Positions 17,537 to 25,813 of a stretch of DNA of 60,021 bases are shown here, one piece after another (within the stretch, counting starts at the first letter, position 1; every line of letters begins with the position of its first letter). Origin of the DNA: SAR202 cluster bacterium AC-647-P02_OGT_505m (GTDB taxonomy: Bacteria; Chloroflexota; Dehalococcoidia; Lucifugimonadales; UBA826); contig VEXB01000007.1 in the NCBI GenBank assembly GCA_009391195.1, positions 1 to 60,021 of the forward strand. Direction: 5' to 3'. Position numbers and translations under genes: made by a program. Under the pieces are notes generated by a model. The model was not told the origin of the DNA and did no database searches. It saw only the letters and a list, made by a program, of their open reading frames with translations.

Positions 17537-18139
17537 CTAAATTTTTAACCGGATTTGTCCTTTCATTAAAGCCACGGCTAAATCATTATTTTTTCCTTGG
17601 CCGAGATCAGATATTTTTAACGGGGTTTCTGGTTGCTCCGGCGGCTTGTCAAGTTGTTTCCACCACATCCCAACGTCATACCAGGTACCGTTTTTATAGC
17701 CTGCAGAGGGTAATATCCCATCTCGTTTAAAACCCAGTTTTTCGTGGAGTACAACGCTTTTATGGTTGGGCAGTGCTATAACACCAACAGCTGACACATA
17801 CCCTTGCAACCTAAGACACTCAAGTAGACTTGTGTATAAGGCAGATCCAATACCCAGTCCATGGGCTGCCTCCCTTACATAGACCGTAGTTTCTACGGAC
17901 CAATCATATGCCTCCCGAGTGCGGAACTGGCTGCCATATGCGTAACCCATTACTTCATCATCATGAACACACACAATCCATGGGTATGAAGTTAAAACAC
18001 TCTCCATGCGAGAGGACATTTCATTTCCGTCTGGAGGTTCAGATTCGAAGGTGATAGGTGTATTTATTACGTACGGATAGTAAATAGCCGCCACCTGGCG
18101 AGCGTCTCTTTTAGGATCGGCTAACCTGATGACGGCCAT
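17537..18139 (-). CDS. GNAT N-acetyltransferase, phosphinothricin/methionine sulfone acetyltransferase-like
   Basis: This 200-residue acetyl-CoA-dependent N-acetyltransferase belongs to the Pat/MnaT branch. It has the N-terminal IYYPYVINTPITFESEPP block and the acetyl-CoA motif A REAAHGLGIGSALYTSLLE. The C-terminal signature is GVIALPNHKSVVLHEKLGFK followed by a Tyr-Lys-Asn-Gly-Thr-Trp-Tyr-Asp-Val segment. Known relatives acetylate phosphinothricin or methionine sulfone/sulfoximine. It ends convergently with the lipoprotein gene and is downstream of two SDR genes. Confidence 0.88.
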   Translation of the reverse strand: MAVIRLADPKRDARQVAAIYYPYVINTPITFESEPPDGNEMSSRMESVLTSYPWIVCVHDDEVMGYAYGSQFRTREAYDWSVETTVYVREAAHGLGIGSALYTSLLECLRLQGYVSAVGVIALPNHKSVVLHEKLGFKRDGILPSAGYKNGTWYDVGMWWKQLDKPPEQPETPLKISDLGQGKNNDLAVALMKGQIRLKI

Positions 18140-18162
18140 ATTTAATTTTCCTCTTACGTCCC

Positions 18163-19092
18163 CTATTCTCTAGGAGCTTGAGGTGGAGCGGGATTTGCCA
18201 TGTCCATACCGATGGTACCTGAGAACATGGCATCTATTTCCTCAACAGTCCACCTTCCTTTTTTACGGAGGGTTCGTTCTTCTGTTGGGTTGCTCATCAA
18301 GGAGATTTGTCCACCCTGGCAGTGGAATACATGACCGTTGACTTCGCTTGCTTCCTCGGATGCTAGCCAAGCTACCATTGGTGCAACGTCTTCTGGGTCA
18401 CGATTCAATTCTAGAGGAGTTACTGCTTGGTTGGCCTGGATTCCGCTTGATGCTCTTATATCCCTCGCGGCTTGAGGAACTGTCTCGGTCATACGAGAGT
18501 TTGCTCCTGGAGAAATACTGTTAACAGTGACGCCGTACCTTCCCAAATCTCTTGCTACCGCTCTTGTAAATCCTGCAATTCCATCTTTGGCAGCCCCATA
18601 GTTAGCCTGGCCCGAGTTTCCATAAAGACCTGAAGTGGATGAAAAGGTAATTATTCGGCCACTCCTCTGTTGCCTAAACAGAATGCTCGCTGCTTTTGAA
18701 ACCGTGAAAGTCCCTTTTAAATGGACCGCTATAACAGCATCCCATTCTTCCTCCGTCATGTTGAATAACATGCGGTCACGGAGAATTCCGGCTACAGCTA
18801 CAACAATGTCTAGCCTTCCGAAATTATCCAAGGCGGTTTTTATGATGTTTTCCCCGCCGTCCATAGTTGTAACCGAATCGTAATTGGCTGCTGCCTCGCC
18901 ACCTGCCGCTTTTATCTCATTCACCACCTCATCAGCCGGAGTGGCTGAGTCTCCTGTCCCATCGACAGCTCCACCGAGGTCGTTTACCACAACTTTTGCA
19001 CCCTCATCCGCAAGTTTTAGTGCTATACCCCTTCCGATGCCTCTACCAGAGCCTGTTACGACTGCTACTTTATCTTTTAAAAGATCACCCAT
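18163..19092 (-). CDS. Short-chain dehydrogenase/reductase (HSD17B4-like), copy A
   Basis: This NAD(P)-dependent Rossmann oxidoreductase of 309 residues has the cofactor motif TGSGRGIGRG (residues 14-23), an N-D-L-G acidic site that suggests NAD, and a catalytic Ser-Tyr-Lys set in FSSTSGLYGNSGQANYGAAK. It resembles the dehydrogenase domain of peroxisomal multifunctional enzyme type 2 and FabG-like 3-hydroxyacyl-CoA dehydrogenases. The C-terminal extension (KKGRWTVEEIDAMF) is shared with its neighbour. The paralogue directly upstream has the same length and architecture. Confidence 0.9.
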   Translation of the reverse strand: MGDLLKDKVAVVTGSGRGIGRGIALKLADEGAKVVVNDLGGAVDGTGDSATPADEVVNEIKAAGGEAAANYDSVTTMDGGENIIKTALDNFGRLDIVVAVAGILRDRMLFNMTEEEWDAVIAVHLKGTFTVSKAASILFRQQRSGRIITFSSTSGLYGNSGQANYGAAKDGIAGFTRAVARDLGRYGVTVNSISPGANSRMTETVPQAARDIRASSGIQANQAVTPLELNRDPEDVAPMVAWLASEEASEVNGHVFHCQGGQISLMSNPTEERTLRKKGRWTVEEIDAMFSGTIGMDMANPAPPQAPRE

Positions 19093-19139
19093 CTTTCCAT
19101 ACTCCTAAATTTATTGGCTATCCGCCGACTTAAATTGAT

Positions 19140-20063
19140 TTATTGTCGTGGTGCCTGGGGCGGTGAGGGATTGACTAAGCCCTGTGTCAGGTTCTGAGGA
19201 ACCATTTCTAAAAGCTCCTCTGTTGTCCATCTGCCCTGCTTGAATATCGTACGAACTCTCCTTGGTAGGGAGAGTTTTGTTATTACTCCGTCGTAGACGA
19301 GAAACGTTTGCCCATTGATACTGGCTGCTTGATCGCTTGATAAGTAAGCTACAAAAGGTCCAATGTCCTCTGGATGCATGGCCAATTCCTGAGGTGTTTC
19401 TTCCCGGTCTTGCGGTCTGTCCGCTCGAAGTTGTCGAGCTGCATCTGGGACGGACTGTGTCATGCGTGTGTTTGCCCGTGGGCAAATTGAGTTGGCAGTG
19501 ACACCGTAGCGTCCTAGGTCTTTAGCCGCCACCTTAGTAAAACCTGCGATTCCTGATTTAGCTGCAGCATAATTGCCTTGCCCTGTGTTTCCAAAGAGGC
19601 CTGATTCAGAAGCGAAGGTGACAATTCTGCCGCTTCTCTGTTGCCTGTAAAGAATTGCTGCGTGTTTGCAGACCGTGAAAGTTCCCTTCAGATGCACCCG
19701 AACCACATCGTCCCATTCTTCTTCCGTCATGTTGAAAATCATTCGGTCTCTAAGAATTCCTGCGACGGTAACAACTATGTCCAGTTGACCGTAGGTGTCC
19801 ACAGCCGTTTGTACAACGGATTCTCCACCTGCCATAGTGGAGATGTCTGTGTAGTTCGGAACAGCTTCTCCCCCAGAACTTTTTATCTCATCTACCACCT
19901 GCTCTGCTGGTGTGTTTGAAAGACCTTCTCCGTCGAGGGCTGCGCCAATGTCGTTAACGATAACCTTGGCACCTTCATTTGCAAGAGCTTTTGCTACTCC
20001 TGCACCGATTCCTCTACCAGATCCTGTGACAATAGCCACCTTACCGTCTAGGTAATTAGCCAT
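19140..20063 (-). CDS. Short-chain dehydrogenase/reductase (HSD17B4-like), copy B
   Basis: This 307-residue SDR is clearly paralogous to the one downstream: TGSGRGIGAG, the VAGILRDRM and FNMTEEEWD blocks, and FASESGLFGNTGQGNYAAAK with the catalytic Tyr and Lys. The active-site region reads SICPRANTRMTQSVPD where copy A has SISPGANSRMTETVPQ. The start is ATG 20063 because AGGAGGAG lies 4 bases upstream; a longer reading frame adds 21 basic residues without support. The gap to copy A is 47 bases. Expected substrates are 3-hydroxyacyl-CoA or steroid-like alcohols. Confidence 0.9.
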   Translation of the reverse strand: MANYLDGKVAIVTGSGRGIGAGVAKALANEGAKVIVNDIGAALDGEGLSNTPAEQVVDEIKSSGGEAVPNYTDISTMAGGESVVQTAVDTYGQLDIVVTVAGILRDRMIFNMTEEEWDDVVRVHLKGTFTVCKHAAILYRQQRSGRIVTFASESGLFGNTGQGNYAAAKSGIAGFTKVAAKDLGRYGVTANSICPRANTRMTQSVPDAARQLRADRPQDREETPQELAMHPEDIGPFVAYLSSDQAASINGQTFLVYDGVITKLSLPRRVRTIFKQGRWTTEELLEMVPQNLTQGLVNPSPPQAPRQ

Positions 20064-20400
20064 GATTCTCCTCCTAAAATTAAGTACTTGTGTCCATCTT
20101 AAAGCTCTAGTCTTAGTTTTGCCCAAAACATAGGCTTAATTCATAAACTTCTAAAAGAGCGCAGGGCTCATTCTCCCATATGACGTGTGCCTTGCGCCAC
20201 AGCGAGAGTGAATTAGGGATCTTCTTAGTGTTGTTTCGTGAATACTATTATCAGGAGCGCATTCATGGAGCGGAGCGATAAGAGCTTTGCCATTGTAGAT
20301 GTAAGGGTTCAATGGTCCATTCTAAAATTTTTTCTGTTTGGTTGTAGCTGCTAAATCAGGAAATTCAGTCAGTAAAAGTCCAAATCGGTATCGCATATGC
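20064..20400. other. Gene-free region between SDR copy B and the solute-binding protein
   Basis: About 340 bases without a supported gene separate two divergent transcription units. An in-frame extension of the downstream ORF begins at 20338, but the promoter at 20401-20428 and the ribosome site at 20459 lie inside that extension, so it is not translated as part of the protein. No RNA structure was recognised. Confidence 0.45.
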
Positions 20401-20428
20401 TTGACATCTGCTCAAGAGTCTCTATCAT
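20401..20428 (+). promoter_or_regulatory. Strong sigma-70-type promoter for the solute-binding protein
   Basis: A perfect -35 TTGACA (20401-20406), a 16-base spacer and -10 TATCAT (20423-20428, 5 of 6 matches) lie 45 bases before the ATG at 20473. An AGGAGG ribosome site (20459-20464) is 8 bases from the ATG. The near-consensus promoter and ribosome site agree with a highly expressed transport protein. Confidence 0.72.
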
Positions 20429-20472
20429 GGCTTGCAATTGTGAGTGATAGAAGAACTCAGGAGGAATTCTCT

Positions 20473-22476
20473 ATGGTCCATAAATCTAGATATATAACGT
20501 TATTGTTCATGTTGGCCGCCTTGGTGGCTCTCGTGTCCGTGGCGTGTGGCGATGATGCCGAAGAGGAAGCAGCACCTGCTGCTGCTCCCGCTCCTGCAGC
20601 TGCACCAGCAGCAGCAGCACCGGCACCAGCAGCTGCACCGCCGGCAGCCCCTCAGGCTTCCAGCGATGTCACCATCACGATGGCTATCCGTGAAGTGTCG
20701 GAGCAGTTCGGAGACTTCGAAGTGCAGACATACGGCGGTTCCCCAGGTGAAATCAATATGGGTTACTACGATCAGCTGCTCGTCCACGACGGCGTTGATC
20801 CTCTGTCCCCGTTTGCTGCTTCTGCCTGGGCTTTAAACAGCGCTGGTGACACACTTTCCATGACGATCAGAGATGATCTAAAGTGCAACACCCCTGAAGC
20901 ATTTGCAGGGAAAGACTTTGGCTACATTAAAGCTGAAGACGTTGCATGGAATATGGATAGGCAGAATGCCGTTGTGAACCCAAGCCTTGGTGCCGCTATC
21001 GGTGCCCAGCTCGGTGGAACATTCGGACCTGCTGTTGTTACAGGTGAATACACGCTTGACGTGCCAGTTGTTACCAAACTTACCTGGGGTGTCCCCCTAA
21101 GTGAGTTCGATATCAATGACACCACGGTGAGGCTTGACTGTAAGGCTGCCTATGACCAAATAGGAGCAGAAGACATCAAGTTTGTGCCTGTTGGTTCAGG
21201 CCCGTTCACCATTGGTGAATGGCTGCCGAACAACAGAGGTGATGTGCACGCTGTTACTGATCACTGGATTGAGCCTCCCCATATAGGGACGTTCACGGTG
21301 ATTCAGGTTCCTGACACATCCAGCCGATTGGCTATGATGCAGACAGGAGAGGCTGACATCGGAGAAGTTGACTTTGGTAAGCTGAGAGAGCTTGAAGGCA
21401 AAGGGTTAAAGTTCATAACGACTATGTCGGATAAGGACACTATGACCCTCAGCGCGATCTGGCCAGGAAACCTCTGGACAGACCTCAACGCCAAGACAGA
21501 AGAGGGAATAGAGCCTTGGCTCTCTCCCGTATACGCTGAAGACCATGCACACCTAGGATGCCCATGGGGTGACAAGTGCCCATACGAGGACACTAACAAC
21601 CCTGATGGCGTAAGCGATATGGAGCAGGCCAGGCTCGTCCGATGGGCGCTTGGCATGGCGATAGATCGCGAAGGTATCGTAGAAGTGTTGCAGGGTGGTC
21701 TTGGAACTCCAATTTACTTGGAGCTCATGGGACCGAAGTTCCCTGGTTGGGATCCCAACAGAACCGTGAATCAGGCCAGCATAAATAGCTATCACGAAAA
21801 GTATGGCGATAACGAATTGTTGGGCCCTGGTACTGACTGGATCGAATACGATGTTCCAGCTGTCGAGCCTGACTACGAATGGCCATGGGAGATTAACACT
21901 GACCTTGAGGAAGCCGGAAGACTTTTGGACCTTGCTGGTTATCCAGTTGGTTCTGATGGCGTCCGCTTTGAGATCAGTTTGAACAAGTACGCTTGTGAGA
22001 CTGGTGACGTCTGCTTAGAGCAGGCCGATGCAGTTGCAGCTAGCTGGGAGCAGCTTGGTGTTAGAACCACACTGCTAACAGAAGAGTATGGAGCAGTTGT
22101 TGTTCCTCGTATGAGGGACCGCACGCAGCCCTGGCCTGTAGTTAAGAACTGCAGCGTTGAGACTGCTAACTACCCACTCGACTGGCCGCCTCCTCCTTCG
22201 GACAGCACGTTCAGCCGCCCAGGCTGGGGCTGTGCGTTCGAGAGCAAGTTCCTTGACTACATGTACATAACCATTAATGGTGAGGAAAGCAAGTCCGCGC
22301 GCGAAGCTATGCACATGGACATGGTTGACTACTACTACTACTGGCAGTTGTACGGTGGCATGGTTCAGCCCCCAAGGGGTGTCGCCGCTAACCCTGAGAC
22401 AGTCGACTCATGGAGCTCCCGCTCCTCGGCCGCTGGTTTCTGGGGTAGGCCACAGCATATAATCCCTGCTAAGTAG
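20473..22476 (+). CDS. ABC transporter substrate-binding lipoprotein, family 5 (peptide/oligopeptide type)
   Basis: This 667-residue extracytoplasmic binding protein captures peptides or similar solutes. It has a lipoprotein signal (residues 7-24, Cys25 in VSVACGDD), a 35-residue Ala/Pro linker, then the SBP_bac_5 fold. Visible landmarks are YDQLLVHDG, an RDDLKCNTPEAFAGKDFG stretch, a VGSGPFTIGEWLPNN block and ALGMAIDREGIVEVL. Base and codon use differ from neighbours: many C-ending Asn, Asp and Tyr codons and a higher GC content (37 of 60 bases at 22201-22260), typical of a highly expressed gene. It is followed by a terminator and then by its permeases. Confidence 0.93.
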   Translation: MVHKSRYITLLFMLAALVALVSVACGDDAEEEAAPAAAPAPAAAPAAAAPAPAAAPPAAPQASSDVTITMAIREVSEQFGDFEVQTYGGSPGEINMGYYDQLLVHDGVDPLSPFAASAWALNSAGDTLSMTIRDDLKCNTPEAFAGKDFGYIKAEDVAWNMDRQNAVVNPSLGAAIGAQLGGTFGPAVVTGEYTLDVPVVTKLTWGVPLSEFDINDTTVRLDCKAAYDQIGAEDIKFVPVGSGPFTIGEWLPNNRGDVHAVTDHWIEPPHIGTFTVIQVPDTSSRLAMMQTGEADIGEVDFGKLRELEGKGLKFITTMSDKDTMTLSAIWPGNLWTDLNAKTEEGIEPWLSPVYAEDHAHLGCPWGDKCPYEDTNNPDGVSDMEQARLVRWALGMAIDREGIVEVLQGGLGTPIYLELMGPKFPGWDPNRTVNQASINSYHEKYGDNELLGPGTDWIEYDVPAVEPDYEWPWEINTDLEEAGRLLDLAGYPVGSDGVRFEISLNKYACETGDVCLEQADAVAASWEQLGVRTTLLTEEYGAVVVPRMRDRTQPWPVVKNCSVETANYPLDWPPPPSDSTFSRPGWGCAFESKFLDYMYITINGEESKSAREAMHMDMVDYYYYWQLYGGMVQPPRGVAANPETVDSWSSRSSAAGFWGRPQHIIPAK

Positions 22477-22500
22477 GGAAATTGAACGATAGGTGTGGGG

Positions 22501-22514
22501 CTCGTAGGTACGAG
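22501..22514 (+). other. Small perfect hairpin upstream of the terminator
   Basis: CTCGTA and TACGAG form a 6-bp stem with a 2-base loop between the binding-protein stop and the intrinsic terminator. It may help to stabilise the 3' end of the transcript; nothing else can be said. Confidence 0.3.
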
Positions 22515-22538
22515 TCCCTTACCTGACAATGAATTTTG

Positions 22539-22572
22539 ATCGCGGGGGGCTCTTCCCCCCCGCGATTGTTTC
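22539..22572 (+). terminator. GC-rich terminator between the binding protein and the permease genes
   Basis: An 11-bp stem (22539-22549 with 22556-22566, five A-T/G-C pairs then six G-C pairs) with a 6-base loop is followed by TGTTTCT. The T-run is short, so read-through to the permeases is likely. This would give more binding protein than permease from one promoter. Confidence 0.7.
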
Positions 22573-22658
22573 TAAGATCGTTAGGGTGCCCGCCTGGTTA
22601 CGGCGTAGCGAATTGTGTCTCTTTAATCTTTGTTATATAGAGGAGTTGTGATCTTAAA

Positions 22659-23618
22659 ATGGCACGCTTTCTAGTAAGAAGATTATTTTCAATCTTTATA
22701 TCTATAATAGGCGCCACCTTGGTCATTTTTATCCTGACAAGACTAGGGCCGGACCCCATTGATTTATACCTTGGTGACTCCCAGGTTGAAGTTACTGAGG
22801 AATTTATTGAGATGTTAAGGGCTGAACTTGGGTTGGATAAGTCTCTTCCCGAGCAATACGGGATCTGGGTTTGGAACATCGCGCAGTTGGATATGGGCTA
22901 TTCCATAGGTACTCAACGTCTTGTGAAAGACATAATAGCCATCCACATTGGTACAACTCTCAAATTGGCTGCAGGGGCCTGGATATTTGCTGTATCTGTT
23001 GGTGTATCTGTTGGTGTGTTAGCCGCTGTTAAGCGTGCCACGGTTTGGGACTATATTGGGCGTATCTTTGCGCTTTTTGGGCAGGCAACTCCCCAGTTTT
23101 GGACTGGGGTTATGGCAATTTTGATATTTGCGGTTATTTTGGGTTGGTTCCCAGCTGGTACCTTAGGAAGACAGGAAGGAAACTTTTTCCTATGGAAGAA
23201 TTTACAGCACTGGATTCTCCCGTGGATAGTATTGGGCTGGCCTGCTGCTGCTGGGATAATGAGGCTTACACGGTCGTCCATGCTGGAGATACTTGACTCA
23301 GAATACATCAAACTTGGTAGGGCGAAAGGGGTTTCTCCTCAGAAGATTATTTGGAAACATGCATTGCGCAACGCGCTTATCCCACCGTTGACTTCATCTC
23401 TTGTTCTCCTAGCTGACTATTTGAACGGTGCCCTTGTTATTGAAATTATATTCTCTCTCCCAGGGATAGGGACCGTCGCTTTAAACCAGGCTGTTTATGA
23501 TAATGACTGGCCTCTGTTAGCGGGGACTGTTTTCTGCTTTATCGGAATATACGTTTCCTTTGCTTTTCTGGCAGATATCCTTTACGCGATAATCGATCCG
23601 AGGATTAGGTATGGGTAA
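22659..23618 (+). CDS. ABC transporter permease, DppB/OppB type
   Basis: This inner-membrane permease of 319 residues has six predicted helices and the family N-terminus (RFLVRRLFSIFISIIGATLV). The cytoplasmic EAA loop reads EYIKLGRAKGVSPQKIIWKH and contacts the ATPase. It follows the binding protein after a terminator and precedes the DppC-type partner by 4 bases. Known relatives import di- and oligopeptides or nickel. The substrate is unknown. Confidence 0.93.
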   Translation: MARFLVRRLFSIFISIIGATLVIFILTRLGPDPIDLYLGDSQVEVTEEFIEMLRAELGLDKSLPEQYGIWVWNIAQLDMGYSIGTQRLVKDIIAIHIGTTLKLAAGAWIFAVSVGVSVGVLAAVKRATVWDYIGRIFALFGQATPQFWTGVMAILIFAVILGWFPAGTLGRQEGNFFLWKNLQHWILPWIVLGWPAAAGIMRLTRSSMLEILDSEYIKLGRAKGVSPQKIIWKHALRNALIPPLTSSLVLLADYLNGALVIEIIFSLPGIGTVALNQAVYDNDWPLLAGTVFCFIGIYVSFAFLADILYAIIDPRIRYG

Positions 23619-23622
23619 ATAG

Positions 23623-24543
23623 ATGAGTCAACTTGGCCAAATAGAAAAGGATCTTCTTGGAATCAAAGACTATCGTCCTGGGATCAGTCATCTATACGAG
23701 GGATGGCGTTTCTTTCGGCGCTACCCTATTATTCCGGTAACAGTACTTGCTCTGTTAGTGTTTTTCGCTTTGGCCGCTAATATCCTGGCTGAGCATGATC
23801 CGCGATCTGGTGGGATCAGGGATAGACACATACCACCGGCCTGGACCGAAGAAGGAACTACGAATCACCTTCTTGGAACCGATCATTCTGGACGCGATGT
23901 GTTTTCACGAATGCTTTATGGCGCCCGTATTTCATTAGTAGTTGCTGCTATTGCTCTATTTAGCGGAGGAACTATCGGAACCGCCTTGGGAATCTTCAGT
24001 GGATACTACGGTGGGATAATTGATGAAGTAATCACCAGGGCGGTGGACATCTGGCAGGCTTTACCGTTTTTAATGGTGGCCTTGGTGTGTGTTTTGCTGT
24101 TTGAACAGAGTTTGACGTTACTTTTGTTCCTGATGGTGGCTTTGGCATGGGTGCCCTTTGTCAGGGTAATTCGAAGTGTCACATTGGTTATAAAAAACGA
24201 ACCCTATGTCGATTTGGCCCGTGTTGCTGGTGCCTCGACTGTTAGAGTCCTCCTAAGGCATATTCTACCCGGTGTGATAAATACTGCTGTTGTAATTTCA
24301 ACCCTCAGCGTGGGCTCGCTTATCATGGCTGAAGCGGCTCTTAGCTTTCTGGGAGCAGGAGTACCTTCACCTACACCCACATGGGGAAGCATGGTAGCAG
24401 ATGGCCGTAGTTATCTGGCAACAGCCTGGTGGCCAACGGTATTCCCCGGATTAGCTATATTTATGGTTGTTATGTCGCTCAACTTTACGGGAGACTGGCT
24501 CAGGGACAGGTTAGATCCTAGGTTGAGACAACTCGCAGACTAG
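23623..24543 (+). CDS. ABC transporter permease, DppC/OppC type
   Basis: The second permease half, 306 residues, has the OppC-type cytoplasmic N-terminus, the periplasmic LGTDHSGRDVFSRMLYGARI signature and the EAA loop EPYVDLARVAGASTVRVLLR. The C-terminal WLRDRLDPRLR is the family's usual ending. No DppD or DppF ATPase follows; the next gene is trmL, so the ATPases must come from elsewhere. Confidence 0.93.
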   Translation: MSQLGQIEKDLLGIKDYRPGISHLYEGWRFFRRYPIIPVTVLALLVFFALAANILAEHDPRSGGIRDRHIPPAWTEEGTTNHLLGTDHSGRDVFSRMLYGARISLVVAAIALFSGGTIGTALGIFSGYYGGIIDEVITRAVDIWQALPFLMVALVCVLLFEQSLTLLLFLMVALAWVPFVRVIRSVTLVIKNEPYVDLARVAGASTVRVLLRHILPGVINTAVVISTLSVGSLIMAEAALSFLGAGVPSPTPTWGSMVADGRSYLATAWWPTVFPGLAIFMVVMSLNFTGDWLRDRLDPRLRQLAD

Positions 24544-24580
24544 GTATCAGATTTTTTCTTGAAGGCATTTTTCTTTCTCG

Positions 24581-25069
24581 ATGGTTGAAGACTTGGTGCA
24601 TATTGTTTTATACAGGCCTGAAATTCCCTACAACACTGGTAACATAATTAGGCTCTGTGCAAATGTTGGAGCTCAGTTACATTTAATTCACCCTCTCGGA
24701 TTTGATCTTTCAGAGTCCAAGTTGCGCCGTGCTGCACTGGATTATTCTGATTTGGCTGTGGTGACGGAACATGAAGATTACCAAGCCTACTTGAATAAGT
24801 TTCCCAACCGTAGGATATTCGCTACGTCTGCTTGGTCAAAGAACTTTTATACGGAACATGAGTATGGAGATAACGATTCGTTTCTCTTTGGCCCGGAATC
24901 AGCAGGACTACCAGTGGACATTGTTGAAACCATTCCAGAGGAAAGAAGAATACTAGTTCCTATGGCTCCCGGTAATAGAAGTTTGAATATTGCTAACTCC
25001 GTTTCTGTAATTGCCTATGAATCATGGCGTCAACGTGGATTCGAGGGAGCAGGACCACCGAGGGAGTAG
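24581..25069 (+). CDS. trmL: tRNA (cytidine/uridine-34 2'-O)-methyltransferase TrmL
   Basis: This SPOUT-class, SAM-dependent enzyme methylates the wobble ribose of tRNA-Leu. The 162 residues carry the three SPOUT motifs: PEIPYNTGNIIRLCANVGAQ near the N-terminus, LFGPESAGLP in the middle and NRSLNIANSVSVIAYE at the end, which form the trefoil knot and cofactor site. Its length is typical of TrmL (YibK). The ribosome site is weak. Confidence 0.93.
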   Translation: MVEDLVHIVLYRPEIPYNTGNIIRLCANVGAQLHLIHPLGFDLSESKLRRAALDYSDLAVVTEHEDYQAYLNKFPNRRIFATSAWSKNFYTEHEYGDNDSFLFGPESAGLPVDIVETIPEERRILVPMAPGNRSLNIANSVSVIAYESWRQRGFEGAGPPRE

Positions 25070-25140
25070 ATCAAAATATTTTACCTCCTTGCTAGAATAG
25101 AAGAATACGAAATGCAAATTTTCAGGGGAGGGCGAAAACT

Positions 25141-25284
25141 ATGGGAAGGGCAAATTGGCATTATGACCATCCGCCTGCCTGCACATGCGCAGATTGCGCC
25201 CGGGAGAGGCTTCGCAAGCCAAGGTCACTGTTCGGCATTATTAAAGAGATGATATTCAGGGTCTTTAGAAGGACTCCAAGATAG
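25141..25284 (+). CDS. 47-residue Cys-rich, basic small protein
   Basis: This short gene starts with ATG behind GGGGAGGG and runs to TAG at 25284. The N-terminal half reads HYDHPPACTCADCARERLRK, with three cysteines in a C-x-C-x-x-C arrangement and two His just before, a plausible small zinc site. The C-terminal half is basic with a hydrophobic patch (LFGIIKEMIF). It lies 30 bases before the JAMM protease gene in the same direction, so they may be co-expressed. I know no function. The good ribosome site and the compositional sense of the peptide argue for a real gene. Confidence 0.62.
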   Translation: MGRANWHYDHPPACTCADCARERLRKPRSLFGIIKEMIFRVFRRTPR

Positions 25285-25314
25285 GTGTCATCAGGTTTAT
25301 TATTGGAGTAATAA

Positions 25315-25734
25315 GTGATTTCTATACCCAGTAACCTAATTGATGAAATAATTGATCATTCCATTCAAGAAAATCCCAACGAGTGTTGTGGAATTTTGGC
25401 GGGCAATGGAGAAGCTATTTCTGCCGTCTATCGTGTGAAAAACAGTACTCCCAGTCCCTTTAGATACGTGATGGATCCGAAGGACCAGATGAATGTTATG
25501 AGAGAGACAGATGATTTGGGACTAGACCTCATAGCTTTTTATCATTCACATACACATAGCCCTGCATATCCGTCAGAAACCGATACCAGGATGGCAGTGG
25601 AATCGGGATGGGTAGATTTTTGCTATGTTTTAGTCTCACTTGAGAGAGAGGATCCGGAAGTTAAATTTTATATTGTCGATGAGAACGGAAACATTACTGA
25701 CGAAGAGTTTGAAGTTACTTCCGCGACGAGTTGA
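25315..25734 (+). CDS. JAMM/MPN metalloprotease (Mec/RadC-like, JAB domain)
   Basis: A 139-residue zinc isopeptidase-like domain. The JAMM motif is complete: Glu in NECCGILAG, then HSHTHSPAYPSETD, which gives H-x-H followed by S-x-x-D. Bacterial stand-alone members such as Mec of mycobacteria trim the C-terminus of ThiS/MoaD/CysO-type sulfur carriers. No carrier or E1-like gene is adjacent, but a CysM-like cysteine synthase is at 43091. The start is GTG with GGAG upstream. Confidence 0.88.
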   Translation: MISIPSNLIDEIIDHSIQENPNECCGILAGNGEAISAVYRVKNSTPSPFRYVMDPKDQMNVMRETDDLGLDLIAFYHSHTHSPAYPSETDTRMAVESGWVDFCYVLVSLEREDPEVKFYIVDENGNITDEEFEVTSATS

Positions 25735-25813
25735 TTCAGAACTTTTTTATTTATCGTTGGGACGGGTGTTACGCAGATTAATGTAGATAGTCATAACTAG
25801 TTTGTCCTGAGTA

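Noticed and set aside
20338-20472. N-terminal extension of the solute-binding protein by 45 codons
   Set aside because: A TTGACA/TATCAT promoter and AGGAGG lie inside it, and the signal peptide begins only at 20473.
20560-20660. Possible repeat expansion in the binding protein
   Set aside because: The Ala/Pro codons form a usual low-complexity linker after a lipoprotein anchor; there is no exact tandem unit.
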